Of a stretch of 10,162 nucleotides of DNA, positions 1 through 7,043 are shown one piece after another. Within the stretch, counting starts at the first letter, position 1, and each line of letters opens with the position of its first letter. The notes under the pieces were generated by a model that had not been told where the DNA came from, did not search any database, and saw only the letters and a list, made by a program, of their open reading frames with translations. Position numbers and translations under genes: made by a program. Source of the DNA: an uncultured Microbacteriaceae bacterium (GTDB taxonomy: Bacteria > Actinomycetota > Actinomycetes > Actinomycetales > Microbacteriaceae); contig CAMLMQ010000098.1 in NCBI GenBank assembly GCA_946481135.1, positions 1 to 10,162 of the forward strand. Reading direction: 5' to 3'.

Positions 1-740
1 GCCTCGACGACGCAGTCGTCGCCGATCGAGATGCCCACGCCCGAGTTGGCGCCGAGCAGCGACCGTTCGCCGATCGCGACGCGGTGCGTCCCCCCACCGG
101 ACAGGGTGCCCATGATCGAGGCACCCCCGCCGATGTCGGAGCCGTCGCCGACGACGACCCCTTGCGAGATGCGGCCCTCCACCATCGACGCGCCGAGCGT
201 GCCGGCGTTGTAGTTCACGAAGCCCTCGTGCATCACCGTGGTGCCGGGGGAGAGGTACGCCCCGAGTCGCACCCGCGCAGGATCGGCGATGCGCACGCGC
301 GCCGGCGTGAGGTAGTCGACGAGCCTCGGGAAGCGGTCGACGCCGAGGGACGAGATCCCGGCGCGCTGGAGGGCGGGGCGCAGCCGGTCGAAGGTCTCGG
401 GCAGCATCGGTCCGGCGGTGGTCCACGCGACGATCGGCAGGTGCGCGAAGATCCCGTCGAGGTTGAGCTCGTTGGGTCGTACCAGGAGGTGCGACAGGGC
501 GTGCAGGCGCAGGTAGGCGTCGGTCGTCGAGTCGGGGGCCTCGTCGAGGTCGATGCCGAGCACGACGTGTTCGACGTGCACTTCGCGGCGCTCGTCGCGG
601 CCGAGGTGCGGCGCGAGGGCGGCGGGGAGGCCGTGGTCGGCGGGCTCGGTCGACGACGGGGCCGGGTACCAGGTGTCGAGCACCGTCCCGTCGGCGGCGA
701 TCGTCGCGAGACCGTGGCCCCAGATCTGGCGGGTGCTCAT
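1..740 (-). CDS. dapD: 2,3,4,5-tetrahydropyridine-2,6-dicarboxylate N-succinyltransferase, C-terminus cut by window edge
   Basis: DapD transfers a succinyl group from succinyl-CoA to tetrahydrodipicolinate in the succinylase branch of lysine/meso-diaminopimelate synthesis, a cytoplasmic step feeding peptidoglycan. About 246 residues are visible, starting [18 protein letters not shown] at the ATG complementary to 738-740. The N-terminal domain is followed from about residue 165 by a left-handed beta-helix region rich in hexapeptide-like repeats, including [20 protein letters not shown] (from residue 186) and then [13 protein letters not shown] and [20 protein letters not shown], typical of the actinobacterial DapD type. 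E188 in MVEGRIS sits where the family has its catalytic glutamate (position by motif, not alignment). Mycobacterial DapD is about 317 residues, so roughly 70 are missing beyond the left edge. The start overlaps the asparaginase stop as ATGA (737-740), so translational coupling is likely; no separate promoter is evident. Identification is firm. Confidence 0.95.
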   Translation of the reverse strand, partial: MSTRQIWGHGLATIAADGTVLDTWYPAPSSTEPADHGLPAALAPHLGRDERREVHVEHVVLGIDLDEAPDSTTDAYLRLHALSHLLVRPNELNLDGIFAHLPIVAWTTAGPMLPETFDRLRPALQRAGISSLGVDRFPRLVDYLTPARVRIADPARVRLGAYLSPGTTVMHEGFVNYNAGTLGASMVEGRISQGVVVGDGSDIGGGASIMGTLSGGGTHRVAIGERSLLGANSGVGISIGDDCVVE

Positions 741-1726
741 GCTCCCAGGGTATCGACGAACGCCGCCCGCACCGCCGCGTCGTCCGCCCCCGCGCTCAGC
801 AGCAGCACGAGCAGCAGCCGCGCCTTCGCGCCGTCGAGGTCGCCCGCCGGGATGAGTCCGGCATCCAGGAGGTCGCGCTCCGAGCCGGGGAAGGCGCCGA
901 CGCTCTCGTAGAGCTCGCCCGCCCCCGTGCGCGAGGTGAAGACGACGGGCATCCGGGATGCGGCCTCGCGCACGGCGGGCAGCGCGCCTTCCGCGAGATG
1001 GCCGGCCCCGAACGTCTCGAGCACGAGGCCCGCGCACCCGGTCGACACCGCCGCCGACACGAGTGCCGGGTCGTCGCCGAGGGTGACCCGCACGAGCGCG
1101 ACGGCGGGGAGCGGGCCGTCGCCGAACGGGACGGGGGCGGGTCGGCGCCGACGGGCGAGCGGCAGACGCACGCGGTCTTCGACGAGGTAGCCGACGGGGC
1201 CGAGGGTCGGCGACCGGAACGCCGCGGGCGACGACGTGTGCGTCTTGCGCACGTACCGGGCGAGGTGCACCTCGTCGTTGAGCACGACGAGCGCCCCCTG
1301 GCCGCGCGCGTCGGGATGCGCGGCGACCCGCAGCGCCCCGAGCAGGTTCGCGGACCCGTCGGCCCCCGGATGCCCGACGTTGCGCATCGCGCCGGTCACG
1401 ACGGTCGGTCGGTCGCCGGCGAGCGCGACGTCGAGCGCGAACGCCACCTCCTCCAGGGCGTCGGTGCCGACCGTGACCACGACGCCGTCGGCATCCGAGG
1501 CTTCGATCGCGCGGGCGAGGTCGCGCACGTCGTCGAGGGTCAGGTTCGACGAGGGCTGCAGCCGCACGGTGTGCGCCCGCAGGTCGACCCCCGCCCGCGC
1601 CCCGAGGTCGCCCGCGATCTCGTCGGCGGTGAGCGTCATCTGCGCGCCGGAACCGCGTTCGTCGACGGGTGCCGAGATCGTGCCGCCGAGCGCGAAGAGG
1701 TCGATGCGGGGCGGGGTGCTGCTCAT
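737..1726 (-). CDS. L-asparaginase-family protein
   Basis: A 329-residue cytoplasmic asparaginase/glutaminase-fold protein, expected to hydrolyse L-asparagine to aspartate and ammonia. Visible family features: the N-terminal nucleophile motif LGGTIS (T16); the second catalytic motif VGTDALEE with T88 and D89; GAMR at 112-115 followed by [10 protein letters not shown]; and the catalytic-type lysine K161 in VRKTHT. No signal peptide is seen. The length fits the family (about 320-350). Oddity: the second motif is normally HGTDT; here it reads VGTDA, so the His and second Thr are replaced, which may alter activity or substrate. The start is chosen because a -10 box TAGCCT lies exactly six bases upstream, giving a leaderless mRNA. 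It overlaps dapD by four bases, and since aspartate is the precursor of diaminopimelate a metabolic link is plausible (inference). A divergent asparaginase-like amidohydrolase with another substrate cannot be excluded. Confidence 0.88.
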   Translation of the reverse strand: MSSTPPRIDLFALGGTISAPVDERGSGAQMTLTADEIAGDLGARAGVDLRAHTVRLQPSSNLTLDDVRDLARAIEASDADGVVVTVGTDALEEVAFALDVALAGDRPTVVTGAMRNVGHPGADGSANLLGALRVAAHPDARGQGALVVLNDEVHLARYVRKTHTSSPAAFRSPTLGPVGYLVEDRVRLPLARRRRPAPVPFGDGPLPAVALVRVTLGDDPALVSAAVSTGCAGLVLETFGAGHLAEGALPAVREAASRMPVVFTSRTGAGELYESVGAFPGSERDLLDAGLIPAGDLDGAKARLLLVLLLSAGADDAAVRAAFVDTLGA

Positions 1727-1732
1727 GCCGTC

Positions 1733-1738
1733 AGGCTA
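1733..1738 (-). promoter_or_regulatory. -10 box of leaderless asparaginase-dapD transcript
   Basis: Read on the minus strand this is TAGCCT, then six bases (GACGGC), then the asparaginase ATG. TANNNT with a 6-7 base gap to the start codon is the known actinobacterial arrangement for leaderless mRNAs. No Shine-Dalgarno sequence can fit and no clear -35 is seen. Confidence 0.7.
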
Positions 1739-1746
1739 GCCGTGGC

Positions 1747-1752
1747 TAGGCT
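1747..1752 (+). promoter_or_regulatory. -10 box of leaderless dapE transcript
   Basis: TAGGCT is followed by six bases and the GTG start of dapE at 1759. With the opposing box at 1733-1738 it forms a compact divergent promoter: only 32 bp separate the two start codons, so the polymerase footprints must overlap and the two directions may compete or share regulation (inference). No clear -35 is seen. Confidence 0.7.
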
Positions 1753-1758
1753 CGGGAC

Positions 1759-2814
1759 GTGCTCGACCTCCGCTCTTCCGCCGCCGACCTCACCGCCGCG
1801 ATCGTCGACATCGAGTCGGTGTCGGGCGATGAGACGGCGCTCGCCGACGCGGTGCAGACCGCACTCGCGGCGCGTCCGCACCTCGAGGTCACCCGGGATG
1901 CCGACGCCGTCGTCGCCCGCACCAACCTCGGTCGCGCTCGCCGCGTCGTCATCGCCGGGCACCTCGACACGGTGCCGGTGAACGCCAACCTCCCCTCGCG
2001 CCTCGAGGACGGGGTGATCTGGGGCCGGGGCACGGTCGACATGAAGGGCGGCTGCGCGGTCATGCTCAAGCTCGCCGCGGAGGTGGCCGAGCCGGCGGTC
2101 GACGTCACGTGGGTGTTCTACGACCACGAAGAGGTGTCGAGCGACCTCAACGGGCTCGGCCGCCTCGCACGCTCCCGCCCCGAGTTGCTCGAGGCCGACT
2201 TCGCCGTGCTGTGCGAACCGTCGAACGGCGAGGTCGAAGGCGGCTGCAACGGCACGCTCCGCGTCGACGTGCGCACGTCCGGCCGGCGGGCGCACTCCGC
2301 CCGCGCCTGGATGGGCGAGAACGCGATCCACGCGGCCGCACCGATCCTCCAACGGCTCGTCGACTACACGCCGCGCGAGGCCGAGGTCGACGGGCTCGTG
2401 TACCGCGAGGGGCTCAACGCGGTCGGCATCCGCGGCGGGGTCGCCGGCAACGTCATCCCCGACGCCTGCGTCGTCGAGGTCAACTACCGCTTCGCCCCCG
2501 ACCGCGACGCGGGCCTCGCCGAACGGCACGTGCGGGATGTCTTCGCCGGCTTCGACGTCGAGGTCACCGACATCGCCGAGGGCGCACGTCCCGGCCTCAC
2601 CGATCCGCTCGCGCAGGCCTTCCTCGCGGCGGTGGGGGGCGAGGCGCGCCCCAAGTACGGGTGGACGGATGTCGCCCGCTTCGCGGCCCTCGGCATCCCG
2701 GCGGTGAACTACGGTCCGGGCGACCCGTCGCTCGCGCACGCCGACGACGAGCGCGTGCCCGTCGAGCAGATCGAGCGCTGCGAGCGCGGACTGCGGGCAT
2801 GGTTGACCTCCTGA
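1759..2814 (+). CDS. dapE: Succinyl-diaminopimelate desuccinylase
   Basis: DapE removes succinate from N-succinyl-L,L-diaminopimelate, the step that yields L,L-diaminopimelate for lysine and peptidoglycan. The 351-residue product is a complete M20-family metallopeptidase-like enzyme. Two-zinc active-site elements are visible: H68 and D70 in GHLDT; D94 in [11 protein letters not shown]124-E125 in YDHEE (general base and metal ligand); E153 in CEP; and H327 near the C-terminus in SLAHADDE. The dimerisation (lid) domain contains [16 protein letters not shown] and [10 protein letters not shown], which are close to the actinobacterial DapE subgroup and separate it from ArgE or carboxypeptidase relatives. 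The GTG start is fixed by a -10 box six bases upstream. Its divergent partner dapD encodes the enzyme two steps earlier. The 3' end overlaps the next gene by 16 bases. Confidence 0.95.
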   Translation: MLDLRSSAADLTAAIVDIESVSGDETALADAVQTALAARPHLEVTRDADAVVARTNLGRARRVVIAGHLDTVPVNANLPSRLEDGVIWGRGTVDMKGGCAVMLKLAAEVAEPAVDVTWVFYDHEEVSSDLNGLGRLARSRPELLEADFAVLCEPSNGEVEGGCNGTLRVDVRTSGRRAHSARAWMGENAIHAAAPILQRLVDYTPREAEVDGLVYREGLNAVGIRGGVAGNVIPDACVVEVNYRFAPDRDAGLAERHVRDVFAGFDVEVTDIAEGARPGLTDPLAQAFLAAVGGEARPKYGWTDVARFAALGIPAVNYGPGDPSLAHADDERVPVEQIERCERGLRAWLTS

Positions 2815-4001
2815 CCCGCGCGCCGTGGTGGGCGAAGGTGCTCGGCATCTTCGTCGCGTCGCGCATCGTCACGACGGCGATCTTCCTCGTCGTCGCCGGG
2901 ATGCAGGCGGCGAGTGACCGCACCGGTGACGCCCCCGGCTTCGTCGAGTTCGCCAACATCTGGGACGGCCAGTGGTACTGGCTGATCGCGCTCGAGGGCT
3001 ACCCGAACGAGATCCCGCGCGACGCGGACGGAAACGCCCAAGAGAACGCCTGGGCGTTCCTGCCGCTCTACCCCGCGCTGATGCGGCTCTTCATGGTCGT
3101 CGGCATCCCGTTCCCCGTGATCGCCCCGATCGTGTCGATGCTCTTCGCCGGGGCGGCGGCACTGGTCTTCTTCCGCCTCATGGCGCGCTTCCTGCCGCCC
3201 GGCTCGGCGCTCTTCGCGACAGCGCTGCTGTGCTTCGCGCCGCTGTCGACGATCCTGCAGGTCTCCTACGCGGAGTCGATGCACCTCTTCCTGCTGTTCG
3301 TCGCGCTCGTGCTGCTCGTCGACCGGCGATATCTGCTGCTCGTGCCCGTCGTCGTGCTCATGTCGCTCACCCGCCCGAGCGGGCTCGCGTTCGCCCTTGC
3401 CCTTCTGCTGCACCTCGTCCACCGATTCGTCACGCGCGGGCGCGACCCGTTCCCCTGGCGCGAGCGGCTCCAGGTCGTCGCGCTCGGGCTCGTCAGCGCC
3501 CTCGCCGGGTTCGCGTGGCTGCTGATCGCGTGGGCCGTGACGGGCGAGTTCACCGCGTACACCGACACCGAGTTCGCGTGGCGGCGCGGCTTCGGCGTCG
3601 ACGGGCACCTCGTGCCGTTCGCGCCGTGGGTGCAGGCGGGGGAGTTCTGGGTCGGGCAGTGGTGGGGCATCGACGGCACGCTCGCGGTCGGCCTGGCCGC
3701 CGTCGGCGTCGTGGCGCTCGCCGGCGGGTTCGCGGGGTTCCTGCTCTCCCCGTGGGCCCGTCGACTCGGCCCCGACCTGCGCTTCTGGCTCGCCTCATAC
3801 GCGCTCTACCTGCTCGCCGTCTTCTTCCCGCAGTCGAGCGTCTTCCGGCTGCTCGTGCCGCTCGCGCCCGCGCTCGGTGCCCTCGCGGTGCCCCGATCGC
3901 GCGTCTGGCGGGGCGCGTTGCTGGTCGCCGGCGTCGCGGGGCAGGTGGTCTGGACGTATGGCGTCTGGCGTGCCGACGTCTACGACTGGACACCGCCGTA
4001 G
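2799..4001 (+). CDS. PIG-V-like integral membrane mannosyltransferase (GT-C fold)
   Basis: A 400-residue, strongly hydrophobic protein with about ten membrane segments. Motifs match the PIG-V glycosyltransferase family: [15 protein letters not shown] (54-68), where D56 is the likely GT-C catalytic aspartate in the first outside loop; [10 protein letters not shown] (87-96); [12 protein letters not shown] (156-167); and TRPSGLA (191-197). Eukaryotic PIG-V adds the second mannose of GPI anchors from dolichol-phosphate-mannose. Bacterial relatives are presumed to use polyprenyl-phosphate sugars to mannosylate lipids or proteins at the outer face of the membrane; the acceptor here is unknown. The ATG at 2799 lies inside dapE, overlapping its last 16 bases, and no good ribosome binding site precedes it, so translation is probably coupled. 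A later GTG at 2837 is possible but would cut into the first membrane helix. Family call good, substrate uncertain. Confidence 0.82.
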   Translation: MVDLLTRAPWWAKVLGIFVASRIVTTAIFLVVAGMQAASDRTGDAPGFVEFANIWDGQWYWLIALEGYPNEIPRDADGNAQENAWAFLPLYPALMRLFMVVGIPFPVIAPIVSMLFAGAAALVFFRLMARFLPPGSALFATALLCFAPLSTILQVSYAESMHLFLLFVALVLLVDRRYLLLVPVVVLMSLTRPSGLAFALALLLHLVHRFVTRGRDPFPWRERLQVVALGLVSALAGFAWLLIAWAVTGEFTAYTDTEFAWRRGFGVDGHLVPFAPWVQAGEFWVGQWWGIDGTLAVGLAAVGVVALAGGFAGFLLSPWARRLGPDLRFWLASYALYLLAVFFPQSSVFRLLVPLAPALGALAVPRSRVWRGALLVAGVAGQVVWTYGVWRADVYDWTPP

Positions 4002-4064
4002 CACGCGCGGCTGGGCGCCGCCTCCCGATCGCAGCCGGATTTTCGGGGGATCCCCGAGATGCGG
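4002..4064. other. Intergenic region after the mannosyltransferase gene, with two short inverted repeats
   Basis: A GCGGC/GCCGC stem with a five-base loop (4007-4021) follows the stop codon, but there is no T-run, so a terminator role is only possible. A second repeat, TCGGGG-GAT-CCCCGA (4043-4057), lies where the -35 element of the DUF3117 promoter would fall, which would suit an operator or attenuating hairpin. Nothing else is recognisable here. Confidence 0.4.
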
Positions 4065-4070
4065 GATAAT
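4065..4070 (+). promoter_or_regulatory. -10 box of the DUF3117 gene
   Basis: GATAAT closely resembles the sigma-70-type consensus and stands out in this GC-rich DNA. A weak -35 candidate (TTTCGG, 4041-4046) sits 18 bases upstream, partly inside the inverted repeat at 4043-4057. Transcription from here would give a leader of roughly 30 bases, unlike the other promoters in the window. Confidence 0.6.
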
Positions 4071-4090
4071 GGGAGTCAATCAGGGCACCG

Positions 4091-4097
4091 AAAGGGG
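4091..4097 (+). promoter_or_regulatory. Ribosome binding site of the DUF3117 gene
   Basis: AAAGGGG, eight bases before the ATG at 4106, is a good purine-rich Shine-Dalgarno match. It is the only convincing one in the window, which contrasts with the leaderless genes around it and suggests strong expression (inference). Confidence 0.6.
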
Positions 4098-4105
4098 AAC
4101 CACGC

Positions 4106-4276
4106 ATGGCTGCGATGAAGCCGAGGACCGTCGACGGACCGATGGAGGCCGTCAAGGAAGGGCGCCTCATCATCGTCCGGGTTCCGCTGGAAGGCGGAGG
4201 TCGTCTCGTGGTGTCGGTGAACGACGCCGAGGCGAAGGAGCTCTACGAGGCGCTCGGCGGCGTCGTCAACGCGTAA
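4106..4276 (+). CDS. DUF3117-family micro-protein, function unknown
   Basis: A 56-residue protein beginning MAAMKPRTVDGPMEAVKEGR and containing VRVPLEGGGRLVVSVNDAEA, the hallmarks of the actinobacterial DUF3117 family (M. tuberculosis Rv1211 belongs to it). The fold is expected to be a small beta-rich unit with a C-terminal helix (AEAKELYEALGG). There is no signal peptide or membrane segment. No function is established; strong conservation across Actinobacteria and a good promoter and ribosome binding site point to an abundant housekeeping product. The stop TAA is immediately followed by the stop codon of the convergent methyltransferase gene, with no base between. Confidence 0.9.
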   Translation: MAAMKPRTVDGPMEAVKEGRLIIVRVPLEGGGRLVVSVNDAEAKELYEALGGVVNA

Positions 4277-4909
4277 CTAGTCGCTCAGCTTCACGAGCTG
4301 CAGCAGCCCGTCGCCGACCGGGCTGAGCGCCGAGACGACGGCATCCGATTCGGAGATCGTGCGCAGCAGCGCGCGGAAGTCGGCGACCGTCTCGTCGCGC
4401 GCCGCCGGATCGGCGACCCGTCCGCGCCACAGCGCGTGGGCGACGACGACGATTCCGCCGCGGCGCGCGATGCGCAGCCCGTGCTCGACGTAGTCCAGCA
4501 GCGACGCGGGGTCGGCATCCACGAAGACGAGGTCGTACGCCCCGTCGTTCATCCGCGGCAGCACCTCCGACGCGACGCCGGTGATGAGCCGGATGCGGTT
4601 CGCGGGCACCTCGGCGTCGGCGAACGCCGTGCGCGCCACCTGCTGGTGGTCGAACTCGACATCGATCGACGTGAGCACGGCGTTCGGGGCGCCGCGCAGC
4701 AGCCAGAGTCCGCTCACCCCCGCACCCGTGCCGATCTCGACGATCGAATGGGTCGTGCTCGCCGCGGCGAGGAGCGCGAGTTGGGCGCCCATCGCGGGCG
4801 TCACCGCCTCGATCCCCAGTTCCATCGAGTGCCGTCGGGCCTCGGCGATCGCCTCGGGTTCTGAGACGAACTCCTCGGCGTAACGCCAGCTCATCTCCTT
4901 CTCGGCCAT
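4277..4909 (-). CDS. Class I SAM-dependent O-methyltransferase (Rv1220c-like)
   Basis: A 210-residue cytoplasmic methyltransferase of the COMT/CCoAOMT-like family. Motif I EIGTGAGVSGLWLL (58-71) binds S-adenosylmethionine, D83 in SIDVEF is the expected ribose-binding acidic residue, and VFVDADPASLLDY (128-140) gives D131, the usual first metal ligand. The position that normally carries the Asp-Asn metal pair reads VVVAHALWRGRV, with A157-H158, so classical Mg-dependent catechol-type chemistry is doubtful. The start is placed at 4909 rather than the in-frame ATG at 4954 because TACGCT lies exactly six bases upstream of 4909, and the extra 15 residues (MALSGRGPVGGYART) are not family-like. Mycobacteria have a homologue next to sigE and tatB; here tatB is the divergent neighbour. 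The methyl acceptor is unknown. Confidence 0.85.
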   Translation of the reverse strand: MAEKEMSWRYAEEFVSEPEAIAEARRHSMELGIEAVTPAMGAQLALLAAASTTHSIVEIGTGAGVSGLWLLRGAPNAVLTSIDVEFDHQQVARTAFADAEVPANRIRLITGVASEVLPRMNDGAYDLVFVDADPASLLDYVEHGLRIARRGGIVVVAHALWRGRVADPAARDETVADFRALLRTISESDAVVSALSPVGDGLLQLVKLSD

Positions 4910-4915
4910 TGTTCG

Positions 4916-4921
4916 AGCGTA
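4916..4921 (-). promoter_or_regulatory. -10 box of leaderless methyltransferase transcript
   Basis: Minus-strand TACGCT followed by CGAACA and the ATG at 4909. It decides the start of the methyltransferase gene against the longer reading frame that begins at 4954. Confidence 0.65.
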
Positions 4922-4954
4922 TCCGCCGACCGGCCCCCGCCCAGACAGCGCCAC

Positions 4955-4960
4955 TATCCT
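4955..4960 (+). promoter_or_regulatory. -10 box of leaderless tatB transcript
   Basis: TATCCT followed by seven bases and the GTG at 4968. The leaderless geometry supports this GTG as the tatB start. The box also lies within the in-frame extension of the methyltransferase frame (4910-4954 and just beyond), another reason to prefer the shorter methyltransferase. Confidence 0.65.
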
Positions 4961-4967
4961 TCAGGGT

Positions 4968-5369
4968 GTGTCCTTCGGACTGACCATCGACAAGCTGCTG
5001 ATCATCCTCGTGATCGCGCTCTTCCTGATCGGTCCCGACCGCCTGCCCGGCTACGCGGCCCAGCTCGCGCGCCTCGTGAAGACGCTCCGCGGATTCGCGA
5101 ACGGCGCGCGGGACCGGATGCGCGAGGAGATGGGCCCCGAGTTCGACGAGGTCGACTGGTCGAAGCTCGACCCTCGCCAGTACGACCCGCGGCGCATCAT
5201 CCGCGACGCCCTGCTCGACGAGACCGTCGGCAAGCCCGTGTCGCCGAACGGCCCGGGTGCGGCGGCGGCCGCCGCGGCGGCGTCCCGTCCGCGTGAGTCG
5301 GCCTACGAGCAGCGGATGCGGCGCCAGGGTCGCGCCCGCCCCGCCCCGTTCGACTCCGAGGCCACCTGA
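4968..5369 (+). CDS. tatB: Sec-independent protein translocase subunit TatB
   Basis: A 133-residue protein of the TatA/B family. TatB works with TatC as the receptor for twin-arginine signal peptides at the cytoplasmic membrane. The N-terminus shows one membrane segment (about 7-21, IDKLLIILVIALFLI), the hinge G22-P23 in IGPDRLPG, then an amphipathic helix (about 28-47, AAQLARLVKTLRGFAN). After it come a charged, TatB-like stretch RMREEMGPEFDEVDW and an Ala-rich, poorly conserved tail. The MGPEFDE segment closely resembles mycobacterial TatB (REDIGPEFDD). Position 8, usually glutamate in TatB, is aspartate. tatA and tatC are not in the window. In mycobacteria tatB sits downstream of htrA in the sigE region; here it stands alone with its own promoter, ending at the palindrome that precedes the aldehyde dehydrogenase gene. 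TatA is the less likely alternative. Confidence 0.88.
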   Translation: MSFGLTIDKLLIILVIALFLIGPDRLPGYAAQLARLVKTLRGFANGARDRMREEMGPEFDEVDWSKLDPRQYDPRRIIRDALLDETVGKPVSPNGPGAAAAAAAASRPRESAYEQRMRRQGRARPAPFDSEAT

Positions 5370-5387
5370 CCCGGTTTCACGAGATCG

Positions 5388-5464
5388 CGTTCGCAACTCT
5401 CGGTGGGCGGCGGCTTCGTCGACGAGACGTGCACGAACCCCGTCGTGGCCGAGAGTTGGGAACG
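5388..5464. repeat. 77-bp imperfect palindrome between convergent tatB and aldehyde dehydrogenase genes
   Basis: The outer arms, 5388-5403 (CGTTCGCAACTCTCGG) and 5449-5464, are inverted repeats matching at 15 of 16 positions. On the same centre (5426) an inner pair, 5412-5419 and 5433-5440, matches at 7 of 8, and ACG/CGT (5422-5424, 5428-5430) closes a three-base loop. Between outer and inner stems lie unpaired or wobble bases. There is no T-run. It could be a bidirectional terminator for the two convergent genes, a REP-like or MITE-like dispersed element, or a protein-binding site. The aldehyde dehydrogenase stop codon begins three bases beyond it. Confidence 0.7.
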
Positions 5465-5466
5465 GC

Positions 5467-7017
5467 TCAGCGGCGGCGCAGGAACTTCACGGCGCGCAGA
5501 TAGAGCAGCATCGTGCCGACGAGCCGGGAGAACTCCGCGCCCACACGGGGCAGCTGGAGGATGCCGGTCGACTCCGCGACGGTGCGCGCCTCGGTGAAGC
5601 GCAGCAGCCCCTCGGAGCCGTTGCGGCGGCCGAGACCCGAGTGGCCGACGCCCCCCATGGGGGCGTCGACCGAGGAGAACGTCGCGCGGTACCCCTCGTT
5701 GACGTTCACCGAGCCCGACTCCAGGCGGGATGCGACCCGCCGGGCCCGCGCCCGCGAGCGGCTCAGCACCGACGCGTTGAGTCCGTAGTCGGAGTCGTTG
5801 GCCCGGGCGACCGCCTCGTCGGCGTCGGCCACGACCTCGACGGCGACGAGCGCGCCGAAGGTCTCCTCGCGGGCGCACGCCATCTCGCTCGTGACCCCGG
5901 TGAGCACGGTCGGTTCGAGGAAGAAGGGACCGAGGTCGGGGCGCGCGCGTCCGCCCGCGAGCACCGTGGCGCCCTTCGCGACGGCATCCGCGATGTGCGC
6001 CTGCACGCGCTCGAACTGCGCGCTCGTCGCGAGCGACCCGACATCCGTGGAGTAGTCGAAGGCCGAGCCCAGTCGGAGAGACGCCGTCCGTTGGGCGAAG
6101 GCGGCCGTGAAGGCGTCGGCGACACCACGCTCGACGTAGACGCGCTCCATCGACACGCACAACTGCCCGGCGGCGGCGAAGCAGCCGTAGGCGGCGTCGG
6201 CGGCGGCCTCCACCGGGTCGACGTCGTCGAGCACGATCATCGGGTTCTTGCCGCCGAGTTCGAGCGACGCCCCGATGAGGCGGGATGCGGCGCGCTCGGC
6301 GACCTTCCGCCCGGTCGCGGTCGACCCCGTGAAGCACACGTAGTCGGCGGCGTCGACGACGGCCGACCCGATGTCGCCGCCCGGGCCGGCGACGACCGCC
6401 CACAGCTCGGGCGGCAGCCCGGCATCCACGAAGGCGCGCCGCGCCGCGAGCACCGAGACCGCCGCCTGGTCGTCGGCCTTCTGCAGCACCCCGTTGCCGG
6501 CGGCGAGGGCCGGCGCGATGTCCATGATGGCGAGCGAGAGGGGGTAGTTCCACGGCGTGATGACGCCCACGACCCCCTTCGGCTCGTACTCGACGCGGGT
6601 GCGCATCACGACGGCGATGCCGGCGCGCCGTCGGACGGGCGACAGGGTGCGCTTCGCGGCGAGCGCGGCGTACCGCGTCGCGGACACCGCCTGGAAGACC
6701 TCCTCGAAGGCCTGACCGCGGGTCTTGCCGGTCTCGGTCTGCACGGCGTCGAGGAGCAGTTCGCGGCGCTCCAGCAGCAGGTCGTGGGCGCGGAGCAGCA
6801 CGCGGCGCCGGTGACCGAAGCCGGCATCCCGCCACGCCCGCTGCGCCTCGCGCACCTGGGCGGCGGCCTCCTCGACATCGCCGACCGTGCTCTGCGGCAG
6901 GTCGTGGAACGGCTCCCCCGTGAACGGCGCGATCACCGGGACGGGGGAGGGGGAGGTGGCGAGGAGATCCCGGGTGAGCGCTTCCGCGGCGGCCCGGTCG
7001 AGCGGCGATCCCGACAT
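5467..7017 (-). CDS. NAD(P)-dependent aldehyde dehydrogenase, GabD2/succinate-semialdehyde-dehydrogenase-like
   Basis: A complete 516-residue ALDH-superfamily enzyme that oxidises an aldehyde to a carboxylate. Catalytic residues are all visible: N157 in TPWNYP, K180 in LQKADDQ (the usual KP is KA here), FTGST at 229-233, E253 in LELGGK, the nucleophile C287 in AAGQLCVS, and E385 in EETFG. The core resembles actinobacterial proteins annotated as succinic semialdehyde dehydrogenase, but that name is not secure evidence of substrate. Beyond the core is a tail ending SRLVGTMLLYLRAVKFLRRR (497-516), hydrophobic then basic, which could sit on a membrane. The start is set by TAGGGT six bases upstream. 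It is divergent, with a 32-bp gap, from the transporter-lyase operon, which suggests a shared pathway: the lyase makes an aldehyde that this enzyme could oxidise (inference). No GABA transaminase is nearby. Confidence 0.88.
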   Translation of the reverse strand: MSGSPLDRAAAEALTRDLLATSPSPVPVIAPFTGEPFHDLPQSTVGDVEEAAAQVREAQRAWRDAGFGHRRRVLLRAHDLLLERRELLLDAVQTETGKTRGQAFEEVFQAVSATRYAALAAKRTLSPVRRRAGIAVVMRTRVEYEPKGVVGVITPWNYPLSLAIMDIAPALAAGNGVLQKADDQAAVSVLAARRAFVDAGLPPELWAVVAGPGGDIGSAVVDAADYVCFTGSTATGRKVAERAASRLIGASLELGGKNPMIVLDDVDPVEAAADAAYGCFAAAGQLCVSMERVYVERGVADAFTAAFAQRTASLRLGSAFDYSTDVGSLATSAQFERVQAHIADAVAKGATVLAGGRARPDLGPFFLEPTVLTGVTSEMACAREETFGALVAVEVVADADEAVARANDSDYGLNASVLSRSRARARRVASRLESGSVNVNEGYRATFSSVDAPMGGVGHSGLGRRNGSEGLLRFTEARTVAESTGILQLPRVGAEFSRLVGTMLLYLRAVKFLRRR

Positions 7018-7023
7018 GAGAGA

Positions 7024-7029
7024 ACCCTA
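7024..7029 (-). promoter_or_regulatory. -10 box of leaderless aldehyde dehydrogenase transcript
   Basis: Minus-strand TAGGGT, then TCTCTC, then the ATG at 7017. It lies only eight bases from the opposing -10 box at 7038-7043, so the two promoters overlap face to face. Confidence 0.65.
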
Positions 7030-7037
7030 TTTCCCTT

Positions 7038-7043
7038 TACGAT
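7038..7043 (+). promoter_or_regulatory. -10 box of leaderless transporter-lyase operon
   Basis: TACGAT, six bases, then the ATG at 7050. The short AT-rich patch 7029-7043 serves both directions, and one repressor or activator here could control the whole cassette (inference). No operator-like repeat is obvious in the 32-bp gap. Confidence 0.65.

Noticed and set aside
2109..2798. Extension of the mannosyltransferase frame upstream into dapE
   Set aside because: The 230 extra residues are Arg-rich frame-shifted dapE sequence; membrane-protein sequence starts at the ATG at 2799.
4007..4021. GCGGC/GCCGC hairpin as terminator of the mannosyltransferase gene
   Set aside because: Short stem, no T-run, and such repeats are expected by chance at this GC content. 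Mentioned only in the intergenic entry.
4910..4954. Longer methyltransferase start at 4954
   Set aside because: The added residues are not family-like, and the region contains the promoter that fits the start at 4909.
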